DNA of 15,546 nt from Desulfobulbus sp. Its GTDB lineage: Bacteria; Desulfobacterota; Desulfobulbia; Desulfobulbales; Desulfobulbaceae. The stretch is from positions 1 through 15,546 of the forward strand of contig JAGODN010000014.1 of assembly GCA_017998195.1 (NCBI GenBank), given 5' to 3'. Below are positions 6,984 to 14,309 of this stretch, one piece after another. Both the position numbers and the translations under genes were made by a program. The notes beneath the pieces were generated by a model, which ran no database searches, had not been told where the DNA came from, and saw nothing but the letters and a program-made list of their open reading frames with translations. Position 1 is the stretch's first letter. The number at the start of each line of letters is the position of its first letter.

Positions 6984-8732
6984 TTGTCGTCCGTCCTGAC
7001 AGGAGAACAAGGCACGGTCCGCAAGAAGTGGACGGGCAGGCTGCCCGTGGCCCTGCTCTACGCCAACACCTACCCGGTGGCCGTGTCCAACCTCGGCTAC
7101 CAACTGGTCTACACCCTGCTCAACCGCCTGGACGAGGTGGTCTGCGAGCGATTCGTCTACCCGGCGGACGGCGGACCGTTGCGCTCACTCGAATCCTCCC
7201 GGCCGCTCACCGATTTTCCCCTGGTGTTCGCCTCAATCAGCTTTGAACACGATTACCCGCGCCTGGCCGCGATGCTGGCCGCGGGCGGAATCGCCCCGCT
7301 GGCCGCGGAACGCTCCGACCGGGTGGCCGCAGCCAGCCCGCTGGTGGTGTTGGGCGGGGTGGCGGTGTTCATGAACCCGGAACCGCTGGCCGCGTTCGCC
7401 GACCTGATGGTCATCGGCGAGGCTGAAGCGGTGCTGCCGGAGTTGATGCCCCTGCTCGCCGACTGCGCGACCCTGGATCGGGCCACCCTGCTGCAGCGGA
7501 TCGGCGCCCGTCTGCCAGGTTGCTATGTGCCGGGGCTCTACCGTTTCGTCCACGGCCCGGACGGCGTGCTCGCGTGCATCGAGCCTGCACCCGGGCTGCC
7601 GCCGCGCATCACCCGGGTCTCGGCCCCGGCCATGGAGGTGGCCGCCCACTCGACCCTGCTGTCACCGGAGGCCGAACTCGCCATGTACATGGTGGAGTTG
7701 GGCCGCGGCTGCAGCCGCGGCTGCCGGTTCTGCGCCGCCGGCTTCATTTACCGGCCGCCGCGACTGTGGCCGGCGGAGACGATCCTCCGCGGCCTGGAGG
7801 CCCGGCCGGCCGGAGTGGACCGCATCGGCCTTCTGGGCATGGAGATGGCCGCTCCGGAGACGGTGGACCGGATCGCCGCCCAGCTCGCCGCCGGCAGCTG
7901 CTCGCTCTCCTTTTCCTCGCTGCGCGCCGACCGCATCACCGACCAGACCCTGGCCCTGCTCGCCGCCTCCCGCCTCAAAAGCGTGGCCATCGCCGCGGAC
8001 GGCTGTTCGGCCCGGCTGCGCCGGCTGATCAACAAGGGGCTCGACGAGCCGGAACTGCTGGACGCGGCCGAACGGCTGGTCGCAAGCGGCATCTTCCACC
8101 TCAAGCTCTACGTGATGATCGGCCTGCCCACGGAAACCACCGCTGACCTGGATGAACTGGTCCGCCTTGTCGACCGGCTGCAGGCCCGCATCCTGCCCCT
8201 CGGCCGCAGCCGGGGCCGGGTGAGCGTGCTCACCCTGTCGATCAACTGCTTCGTGCCCAAGCCGTGGACCCCGTTCCAGTACTGTTCGTTCGGCGGCCTG
8301 GAGGATCTGCCCCCGGGCAAAAAGGGGACGGCCCAGGCGCTGGCCGCGCTGAAGGAGAAGATCGGCTACCTGCGCGGCACGCTCGGCTCCCGGGCCAACC
8401 TGCGCCTCAAGTTCGACCACCCGGACCAGGCCCTGCAGCAGGCGGTGTACAGCCGGGCCGACCGGCGCATCGGCCCGGCCCTCATCGACATCGGCACCGG
8501 CCGGGCCTCGTTCGCCCGGGCGCTGGCCCGCCACGGTCTCGATGCCTGGCAGTACGGGGTTCGACCGCGCGGCCGGGACGAACTGCTGTGCTGGGAGGTG
8601 GTGGACCACGGCATCCGCGGGGACTACCTCCTGGACGAGTACGACCGGGCCCTGCGCGGCGTTGCCACCCGGCCGTGCGAACCCGCCCTCTGCCGCCGCT
8701 GCGGAGTCTGTCGTGAACCGGCGCCGGTCTGA
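6984..8732 (+). CDS. Radical SAM protein with N-terminal B12-binding-like half (TIGR03960/COG1032-like)
   Basis: The protein has up to 582 residues. The N-terminal 200 or so residues resemble the cobalamin-binding-like half of an uncharacterised radical SAM family: ANTYPVAVSNLGYQLVY, SLESSRPLTDFPLVF, LVVLGGVAVFMNPEPLA and DLMVIGEAEAVLPEL. The radical SAM core follows, with the [4Fe-4S]-ligating motif C243-X3-C247-X2-C250 in GRGCSRGCRFCAAGFIYRP. A C-terminal cysteine cluster, C565-X4-C570-X2-C573-X2-C576, could bind another metal centre. The reaction and substrate are unknown. The start is uncertain: the frame opens at TTG 6984 without a Shine-Dalgarno sequence, while a good AGGAG (7001-7005) points to an ACG at 7014 just before VRKKWTGRLPVAL. 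The 3' end overlaps the histidine kinase by 20 bp, implying one operon. Fold assignment is confident; function is not. Confidence 0.85.
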   Translation: MSSVLTGEQGTVRKKWTGRLPVALLYANTYPVAVSNLGYQLVYTLLNRLDEVVCERFVYPADGGPLRSLESSRPLTDFPLVFASISFEHDYPRLAAMLAAGGIAPLAAERSDRVAAASPLVVLGGVAVFMNPEPLAAFADLMVIGEAEAVLPELMPLLADCATLDRATLLQRIGARLPGCYVPGLYRFVHGPDGVLACIEPAPGLPPRITRVSAPAMEVAAHSTLLSPEAELAMYMVELGRGCSRGCRFCAAGFIYRPPRLWPAETILRGLEARPAGVDRIGLLGMEMAAPETVDRIAAQLAAGSCSLSFSSLRADRITDQTLALLAASRLKSVAIAADGCSARLRRLINKGLDEPELLDAAERLVASGIFHLKLYVMIGLPTETTADLDELVRLVDRLQARILPLGRSRGRVSVLTLSINCFVPKPWTPFQYCSFGGLEDLPPGKKGTAQALAALKEKIGYLRGTLGSRANLRLKFDHPDQALQQAVYSRADRRIGPALIDIGTGRASFARALARHGLDAWQYGVRPRGRDELLCWEVVDHGIRGDYLLDEYDRALRGVATRPCEPALCRRCGVCREPAPV

Positions 8733-10278
8733 TCTCAGCCCTCTGCCGGGCCGAATGGCCGGCCGACTGGCTGCGCTGGCCGGATGGCTGCGCCGGCTCG
8801 TTGCCCGCCGCCCGGATTGGCCCGGCCTCCTGCGCCGGCACCGGCAGGACCGGCAGGACCGGCAGAGCAGCACGCTGCTGCCGTTCGAGCTGGTCAAGTA
8901 CTTCTCGTTCACCTCGCTCGCCCTCATCCTGATTGCCTCGTTCATCCTGTCCTGGGTGATCGCGAGCAATGCCAAGACCGTGCTCCTGCAGCGCAGCGAG
9001 GCCTATTCACGGCTGTTCGCGGACAACCTCAACCGCCAGGTGTTCGTCCAGTTCGTCCTGCCCACGGTGGTCCGCTACGGCCGCATCGCCCTGTCCGACC
9101 CGGAGCAGTACGAGCGGCTCGACCGGATCGTCGCCAACATCACCCGCGGCATGCGCATCGAGTCGGTGACCATCTACGAGCCGCGCCAGAACCGCATCGC
9201 CTACTCGACCATGGCCGAGCTCATGGGTAAGCGCGACCTGGGCGGGCTGGAGTACCATAAGGCGCTCAAGGGCGAAAACAACTCGGCGCTCATCTCCGGC
9301 GGCTCCCTGCTCAGCCTGCTGCCCGGCACGGCCGAGATCTTCTGCACGCTCAAGACCTACGTGCCCTTCCGCCAGGAGAACCGGCTGGGCGAGCACACCG
9401 GTGAGATCATGGGCGTGATCGAGGTGGTCCAGGACCTGTCCGACGACCTGGAGACCATCATCGGCCTGCAGGGGCGGGTGATCGTGCTGTCGCTGACCAT
9501 CATGGGCATCCTCTTCACCATCCTCAGCCTGATCGTGGTCCGCGCCAACCGCATCATGGCCAAGCGGGCCGAGGAGCGGCTGCAGCTCGAGGAGCAGCTG
9601 GGCGAGGCGCAGCGGCTGGCCACGCTCGGCAAGATGGTGGCCGCGGTCTCCCACGAGATCAAGAACCCGCTGGGCATCGTCCGCTCCACCGCCGAGATCC
9701 TCGCCAGCCGGATCGGCAAGGTGGCGCCGGGCAACGAGGGGCTGGCCAACATCATCATGGAGGAGACCCTGCGGCTCGACGCCATTGTCCGCGAGTTCCT
9801 CGACTTTGCCCGGCCGCGCGAGATCCGGCTCGAGGCGGCCTCGCTCAACGAGGTGGCGGAGCGGGTGCTGCGCTTCATGGAGGCGGAATTCAAGCAGAAA
9901 TCCGTGCTCCTGCGCCGCCGGCTCGACCCGCACCTGCCCGAGATCCCGATGGACGCCGAGCAGGTCTACCAGGTGGTGTTCAACATCGTCTTCAACGCGG
10001 TCCAGGCCATGCCCTACGGCGGCGACCTGGTGGTCAGCTCGCGGCTGGACGACGACGGCCAGCTGGTGGTGCTGGACATCACCGACACCGGCGTGGGCAT
10101 CCCGGCGGACAAGCTCGAGCAGATCTTCGCCCCGTTCTACACGGACAAGAGCCGCGGCACCGGCCTGGGGCTGTGCATCGCCCGCTCCATCATCGAAAAG
10201 CATGGCGGCCGGATCACGGTACAGAGCCGCCCCGGGGACGGCAGCACCTTCACCGTGACCCTGCCCACGGGCTCGTGA
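8713..10278 (+). CDS. Membrane-bound sensor histidine kinase (NtrB/ZraS-like)
   Basis: This is a two-component sensor kinase of 521 residues from GTG 8713. That start is chosen because GGAG (8703-8706) sits 6 bp upstream and the overlap with the preceding gene suits coupling; ATG 8755 (507 aa) is the alternative. An Arg-rich cytoplasmic N-terminus precedes TM1 (ALILIASFILSWVIA). A periplasmic sensor region of about 170-190 residues and TM2 (VIVLSLTIMGILFTILSLIV) follow. A short coiled-coil linker with no obvious HAMP domain leads to the H-box AAVSHEIKNPLG, with phospho-acceptor His314. The ATPase domain has an N-box (NIVFNAVQAMP, Asn428), G1 (DTGVGIP), F (FAPFYT) and G2 (GTGLGLCIA) boxes, all intact. 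No response regulator is in the window, so the partner and the signal are unknown. The stop forms TGATG with the next start. Confidence 0.93.
   Translation: MNRRRSDLSPLPGRMAGRLAALAGWLRRLVARRPDWPGLLRRHRQDRQDRQSSTLLPFELVKYFSFTSLALILIASFILSWVIASNAKTVLLQRSEAYSRLFADNLNRQVFVQFVLPTVVRYGRIALSDPEQYERLDRIVANITRGMRIESVTIYEPRQNRIAYSTMAELMGKRDLGGLEYHKALKGENNSALISGGSLLSLLPGTAEIFCTLKTYVPFRQENRLGEHTGEIMGVIEVVQDLSDDLETIIGLQGRVIVLSLTIMGILFTILSLIVVRANRIMAKRAEERLQLEEQLGEAQRLATLGKMVAAVSHEIKNPLGIVRSTAEILASRIGKVAPGNEGLANIIMEETLRLDAIVREFLDFARPREIRLEAASLNEVAERVLRFMEAEFKQKSVLLRRRLDPHLPEIPMDAEQVYQVVFNIVFNAVQAMPYGGDLVVSSRLDDDGQLVVLDITDTGVGIPADKLEQIFAPFYTDKSRGTGLGLCIARSIIEKHGGRITVQSRPGDGSTFTVTLPTGS
8840..8866 (+). repeat. 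Three tandem copies of a 9-bp unit in the kinase N-terminus
   Basis: ACCGGCAGG occurs twice in a row, followed by ACCGGCAGA. The unit length is a multiple of three, and the repeat encodes the HRQDRQDRQ stretch just before the first transmembrane segment. It is a small in-frame repeat that could vary in copy number by slippage without breaking the gene. No other role is apparent. Confidence 0.6.
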
Positions 10279-11375
10279 TGACCACCCCGCGACGCATCGG
10301 CTGCTGCATCACCGCCCACGGTTTCGGCCACGCCACCCGGGCCGCGGCGGTCATGGAGGCCCTCGGCCGGCGGCTGCCGGTCGACTGTACGATCGTCACC
10401 GCGGCGCCGGCCCAGCTGTTCGCCGAATCGCTGAGTGCGCCGCACACAGTCCATTCCATGGTCGTGGACATCGGCCTGGTGCAGCGGGATGCCATGACCG
10501 AGGATCTGGACGCGACCCTGGCGGCCCTGGACGGGTTCTACCCGATGGCGGAGCGGCTGGTCGACCGGGTCGCCGGCCTGCTCCGCGGCTGCGAGCTGGT
10601 GCTCTGCGACATCGCCCCGCTGGGCATCGCGGCCGCGGCCCGGGCCGGTATCCCCTCGGTGCTCATCGAGAATTTCACCTGGGACTGGATCTACGCCGGC
10701 TACCTGGACCGCTGCCCCGGCCTGGCCCGGCACATCGACTCTCTGGCCGGGCTGTTCGCCCGGGCCGACTACCGCATCCAGGCCGCCCCGGCCGGGCGGG
10801 CAGCGGCCTGCGACCTGGTGGTGCAGCCGGTGGCGCGATCGGTGCGCGACCCGGAACAGGTGCGTCGGCGGCTCCGTCCGGCTGCCGGCCAGCGGCTGGT
10901 GCTGGTGACCATGGGCGGGGCGGGCGGCGGGGTGGTGTCGCTGGCGCCGCTGGTCAAGCGCAAGGAGCTGCTTTTCCTGTTCACCGGTCGGGGCCGGGAG
11001 AACGAGTTTCTCCACAACCTGCGCTTCCTCGGCAGCGACGACCCCGCATGGTACCATCCCGACCTGGTGGCCGCGGCCGACCTGGTGGTCGGCAAGGTCG
11101 GCTACTCCACCGTGGCCGAGGCCTACCACGCGGGCCGCTCGTTCGCCTATGTGCGGCGACCGGCCTTCCGCGAGTCCGCCACCCTGGCCGCCTTTGTCGA
11201 CCGCCACCTGGATTCCTGGGAACTCGGCCCGGAACAGCTGCACAACGGCGCCTGGCTCGAGACCCTGCCGCCGCTGGCGGTGGGGCCGCCGCTGGTCACG
11301 CACCGGGTGAACGGCGCGGACCAGGCGGCTGACTTTCTCTTCGGCCTGCTCCAGGGAGAGCCCCGGGCCGCCTGA
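10278..11375 (+). CDS. GT-B-fold glycosyltransferase-like protein (MurG/UDP-glycosyltransferase-like)
   Basis: The 365-residue protein has a two-domain GT-B layout. The N-terminus CCITAHGFGHATRA (residues 9-22) matches the glycine/histidine loop of MurG-like transferases and of the glycosyltransferase-like N-terminal half of plant arabinokinases. The C-terminal half carries VLVTMGGAGGG and the sugar-nucleotide-binding-type motif GKVGYSTVAEAYHAG starting at residue 272. The region in between includes IPSVLIENFTWDWIYAGYL, typical of this uncharacterised bacterial group. It probably acts in the cytoplasm on a nucleotide sugar, but donor and acceptor cannot be read from sequence. The ATG at 10278 overlaps the kinase stop (TGATG); GTG 10275 is an in-frame alternative. 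It is the last gene of the radical SAM-kinase-transferase unit. Family is fairly sure, activity unknown. Confidence 0.82.
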   Translation: MTTPRRIGCCITAHGFGHATRAAAVMEALGRRLPVDCTIVTAAPAQLFAESLSAPHTVHSMVVDIGLVQRDAMTEDLDATLAALDGFYPMAERLVDRVAGLLRGCELVLCDIAPLGIAAAARAGIPSVLIENFTWDWIYAGYLDRCPGLARHIDSLAGLFARADYRIQAAPAGRAAACDLVVQPVARSVRDPEQVRRRLRPAAGQRLVLVTMGGAGGGVVSLAPLVKRKELLFLFTGRGRENEFLHNLRFLGSDDPAWYHPDLVAAADLVVGKVGYSTVAEAYHAGRSFAYVRRPAFRESATLAAFVDRHLDSWELGPEQLHNGAWLETLPPLAVGPPLVTHRVNGADQAADFLFGLLQGEPRAA

Positions 11376-11513
11376 GGACCGGGATCGCGAATCGTTCCGC
11401 CCCGCCGATCAAGCAAACGGCCGCCCTCCGACCGTCGATCCCCCGGCCGGTGCGTCCCCGAACCTCCCCCGGCCCATCCCCGTTTTCGTCTCATCCCCAA
11501 GAGGTGTACCCGC

Positions 11514-12731
11514 ATGGGTCTTGTTCACGAACTGCGCCTGCGTTATCCGCCGATCATCCTGCTGCTCGCCCTGCTGTCCGCCTTCCCGCCGCTGGCCACG
11601 GACATGTACCTGCCGGCCCTGCCGCTGCTGCAGCGGGAGTGGGGTGTCCCGCTGGTGACCGCCAACCTCACCCTGGTGATCTTTTTCGTCACCTACTGCG
11701 CCTTCCTGCTCGTCTACGGGCCGCTCTCCGACCGCTACGGCCGGCGGCCGCCGCTCGTTGTCGGGGTCAGCCTGTTCATCGTCGCCTGCCTGGCCTGCGG
11801 GCTGGCCGACAGCGCGGCCATGATGATCTTCGGCCGGTTCCTCCAGGGGGCGGGCGCGGCCGCCAGTTCGGCCATCGTTTTCGCGATCAGCAAGGACCTG
11901 TTCACCGGCCGGCAGCGCCAGCGGGTGTTCATCCACATCGGCGTGATCGTCGCCACCGCGCCGATGATCGCCCCGATCATCGGCGGCTGGATCGTCACCC
12001 TGGTCTCCTGGCGGTGGATCTTCCTCCTCCAGGCCCTGCTCGGCAGCGTGGCCCTGGTCGGGGTGGTGCGCATGGACGAGTCGCTCCGGCCGGCGGCCGA
12101 ACCGCCGACCCTCGGCCAGGTGGCTGCCGGCTACCTGCGCCTGCTGGCCAACCACCGCTACATCCTGGTCATGCTCACCGTGTCCATCCCGTGCATGCCG
12201 GTGTTCGCCTTCATCGGCGGCAGCGCCGACCTGTACATCACCCGCCTGGGCTTCAGCGAGCAGGTGTACGGCTACTTTTTCGGCTTCAACGCCCTGGCCT
12301 TCGTGCTCGCGCCGCTGGCGTTCTCGCGGGCGGTACACCGGGCACCCCTGGTCCGCCTGATGCCGCTCGCGTTTCTCGGCATGCTCGCCTCGGCCCTGCT
12401 GCTCGTCTGCCCGCTCCTGCCCATGCCCTGGCGGCTCACCCTGCCCATGTTCGCCCTGACCTTCTGCTACAGCTTCTGCCGGCCGGCGGGCAACAACCTG
12501 ATCCTCGAGCAGGTCGACCGGGACACCGGCGCCGCCTCGTCGCTCATGGTCTTCTGTCATTTCATGATCGGCTCCACCGCCATGGCGGTTTTTGCCCTGG
12601 ACTGGCCGGACAAGCTCGCCACCCTGGCACTGATGGGCATGGGGGCGGTATCGGTGTCGCTGATGCTGTGGATGGTTGTGCGGCGGTGGATCGCGCCCGC
12701 GGCTGCGGACGGGGGAACGGCGGGGGCCTAA
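11514..12731 (+). CDS. MFS multidrug efflux transporter, Bcr/CflA family
   Basis: This is an inner-membrane drug:proton antiporter of the DHA1 group. The 405 residues have about 12 predicted hydrophobic segments. TM1 carries the Bcr/CflA-type motif PPLATDMYLPALP (residues 25-37). The MFS loop 2-3 motif GPLSDRYGRRP is at 69-79, and FGRFLQGAGAAASSAI lies in TM4. The antiporter-type motif region IAPIIGGWI follows, with VSWRWIFLLQAL after it, as is usual in Bcr and CflA. The substrate cannot be assigned. The ATG is preceded by AAGAGGTG (11499-11506) with about 7 bp spacing. It stands 138 bp after the glycosyltransferase gene, so co-transcription is possible but not shown. It converges on the diadenylate-cyclase-like gene with only 9 bp between stop codons and no visible terminator hairpin. 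Confidence 0.93.
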   Translation: MGLVHELRLRYPPIILLLALLSAFPPLATDMYLPALPLLQREWGVPLVTANLTLVIFFVTYCAFLLVYGPLSDRYGRRPPLVVGVSLFIVACLACGLADSAAMMIFGRFLQGAGAAASSAIVFAISKDLFTGRQRQRVFIHIGVIVATAPMIAPIIGGWIVTLVSWRWIFLLQALLGSVALVGVVRMDESLRPAAEPPTLGQVAAGYLRLLANHRYILVMLTVSIPCMPVFAFIGGSADLYITRLGFSEQVYGYFFGFNALAFVLAPLAFSRAVHRAPLVRLMPLAFLGMLASALLLVCPLLPMPWRLTLPMFALTFCYSFCRPAGNNLILEQVDRDTGAASSLMVFCHFMIGSTAMAVFALDWPDKLATLALMGMGAVSVSLMLWMVVRRWIAPAAADGGTAGA

Positions 12732-12740
12732 GCGGCGGAT

Positions 12741-14057
12741 TCAGGTCTCGGCGATGAACATCTGTGAGGTCAGGTCCCAGCAGGTGACGATGCCGTTGCG
12801 CCACTTGGCCAGCTGGACGTTGCCGTCCTGGGAGACGACGATGGCCAGGGCGTCGTGCAGGGCGTTGCACAGGTGGTAGGCGGAGCGGTGGCGGGAGCCG
12901 TAGCCCTCGATCTTGGTGAGCGACACCATCTTGCCCTCGGCGTCGCTGGCAATGGCCACCTCGGTGAGCTTGTTGAGGGAGCCGACGATCATGCCGCCGA
13001 AGCCCAACGGGCCGCGGCTGGTGGTGACCACGGCGCCGTCCACCGAGGCCAGGCTGGCGACGAACTGGGCCTGTTCGTAGAGCCCTTCCTCCAGGTCGTA
13101 GACGGCGGACTCGTGGCGGAGGTTGACGTAGTCCCGCCAGGTGACCACCCGGTCCGGGTTGTTGATGTCGCCAAGCGCGGTGGTGGCCAGGCGGATGGTG
13201 CGGACGAGCAGCTGCTGCTGCCGCTGCACCGCCTCGTCCTTCTGGAAACGGTACTTGAGCAGGATGGGGGGATTGTCCGTGGCCAGCTCGGGCGGATCGA
13301 CGCTCGGGAAGATGATGAAGGTGCCGCCGTGACGGTTCATGCGGGTGACGCTGAGCACCCGCTTGAGCAGCTGGAACTGCAGGTTTTCGATGAACTCCTC
13401 CTCGATGCGGGCCACCGGGTAGAGGACGCTGGCCCGGAACAGCTCGTGCTGATCGATCGCCGCCTGGCGGCCGGGCGCGAACAGCCGGTTCATCCAGTTG
13501 GAATGGAAGGCGTTGGCCGCGGATTCGAGCAGCCGGCCGCCGCTCAGGTTGACGACGATGCTCAACCCCCGGCAGATGGTGAGCATGCCCGGGCCGGTGA
13601 CGTGGACCACGAAGGCCGCGGGCAGCCGGTTGGTCTTCTTGTTGCCGCCGCGTTCCTGCTGCAGCCAGCGGATGCCGGAATTGACCACCCCCCAGATCTG
13701 GAACCCCCGTTCCGGGTGGGGTTCGATGGCGATGAGCGAGCGCTCGAAATCCACCGCCGGCGACAGGCGGCGCAGTTCGTACTCGTTGAAGGGGCGGGGG
13801 GTGTCGAACAGCAGGCGGAGAAAGCCCTTGGGCGGTCCCTGGTCGGGCGGGAAGACCGAGGGCGGGGCGAGGATGATGCGCAGGGTGACGGAGCGGTCTT
13901 CCTCGCGCATCATGCTCACCTGGTAGCAGGTGGAGATGAGATGCTCCAGGGCCCCCTTGCCCGGCAGGACGCCGATGGCGGTCTCGCCCTCCTCCTCCGG
14001 CGGCGGACCCCAGCGCTCGCTGATCAGGGCGACGAGTTCGGAGGGATAGACGTGCAT
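12741..14057 (-). CDS. Diadenylate cyclase (DAC/DisA_N)-domain protein with large uncharacterised N-terminal region
   Basis: The 438-residue protein ends in a domain matching c-di-AMP synthases. It has a DGA motif at 340-342 (VDGAVVTTSRGPLGFGG), GSRHRSA with Arg389-His390-Arg391, then ALAIVVSQDGNVQLA. DAC enzymes condense two ATP into c-di-AMP; DGA and RHR are the catalytic and ATP-binding motifs. The DGA-RHR spacing (49 residues) is longer than I recall for DisA or CdaA (about 32). The canonical SEE metal-ligand segment reads SQD (409-411), leaving Asp411 as a possible ligand. The first 300 or so residues show no transmembrane segment and no fold I can name; they may be one of the predicted sensor domains (DACNV-like) reported next to DAC domains, which I cannot confirm. 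The start ATG 14057 is preferred over GTG 14063 because AGGAG (14063-14067, minus strand) lies 5 bp before it. It is divergent from nadA. Cyclase activity is inferred. Confidence 0.85.
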   Translation of the reverse strand: MHVYPSELVALISERWGPPPEEEGETAIGVLPGKGALEHLISTCYQVSMMREEDRSVTLRIILAPPSVFPPDQGPPKGFLRLLFDTPRPFNEYELRRLSPAVDFERSLIAIEPHPERGFQIWGVVNSGIRWLQQERGGNKKTNRLPAAFVVHVTGPGMLTICRGLSIVVNLSGGRLLESAANAFHSNWMNRLFAPGRQAAIDQHELFRASVLYPVARIEEEFIENLQFQLLKRVLSVTRMNRHGGTFIIFPSVDPPELATDNPPILLKYRFQKDEAVQRQQQLLVRTIRLATTALGDINNPDRVVTWRDYVNLRHESAVYDLEEGLYEQAQFVASLASVDGAVVTTSRGPLGFGGMIVGSLNKLTEVAIASDAEGKMVSLTKIEGYGSRHRSAYHLCNALHDALAIVVSQDGNVQLAKWRNGIVTCWDLTSQMFIAET

Positions 14058-14098
14058 GGCCACTCCTGGAGGCGGGTATTTTCGGGGAAACCTGCAGC

Positions 14099-14104
14099 AC
14101 TATA
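14099..14104 (-). promoter_or_regulatory. Candidate -10 element for the DAC-domain gene
   Basis: On the minus strand this reads TATAGT, a 5 of 6 match to the sigma-70 -10 hexamer, 41 bp before the ATG at 14057. It would give a leader of about 35 nt. The -35 region at 17-bp spacing (TTCCCT) is poor, so an activator would be needed if this promoter is real. Confidence 0.28.
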
Positions 14105-14184
14105 CCGCAGCTGGGCCCCGGAGGGAACCCCGATGTGCGCCGGTCCGCAGCGGTCGGCGAGGTCCGCCGCGCCGGGGAAAATGA

Positions 14185-14213
14185 TTGTCCTTGGCCGCTG
14201 TTTGCGGTAACAG
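14185..14213 (+). promoter_or_regulatory. Weak candidate promoter for nadA
   Basis: TTGTCC (14185-14190, 4 of 6 to the -35 consensus) and TAACAG (14208-14213, 3 of 6 to the -10) are 17 bp apart in the divergent intergenic region. The downstream leader of about 90 nt contains a 14-bp GC palindrome at 14256-14269 (CGGCCCCGGGGCCG). Support is motif similarity only. Confidence 0.2.
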
Positions 14214-14309
14214 GGAGCAGCACGGCCGGCCAGGACCGGGGGCGACGGATGCACCCGGCCCCGGGGCCGCCAGAGACCGGAAGACAACGCCCGAGCGGCG
14301 GGAGACGAT

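Noticed and set aside
6940..6999. 19-codon ORF just upstream of the radical SAM gene as a leader peptide
   Set aside because: It has no ribosome site and no regulatory codon run or terminator pair beside it, so chance is the simpler explanation.
12855..14210. 451-codon plus-strand frame opposite the DAC-domain gene
   Set aside because: The minus-strand frame carries DGA and RHR motifs and a good ribosome site; the plus frame has none and low-complexity Gly/Asp/His composition.
14064..14309. Possible riboswitch or small RNA in the nadA leader
   Set aside because: The 246-bp divergent region has GC palindromes but no structure or conserved motif I can match to a known NAD-related riboswitch.
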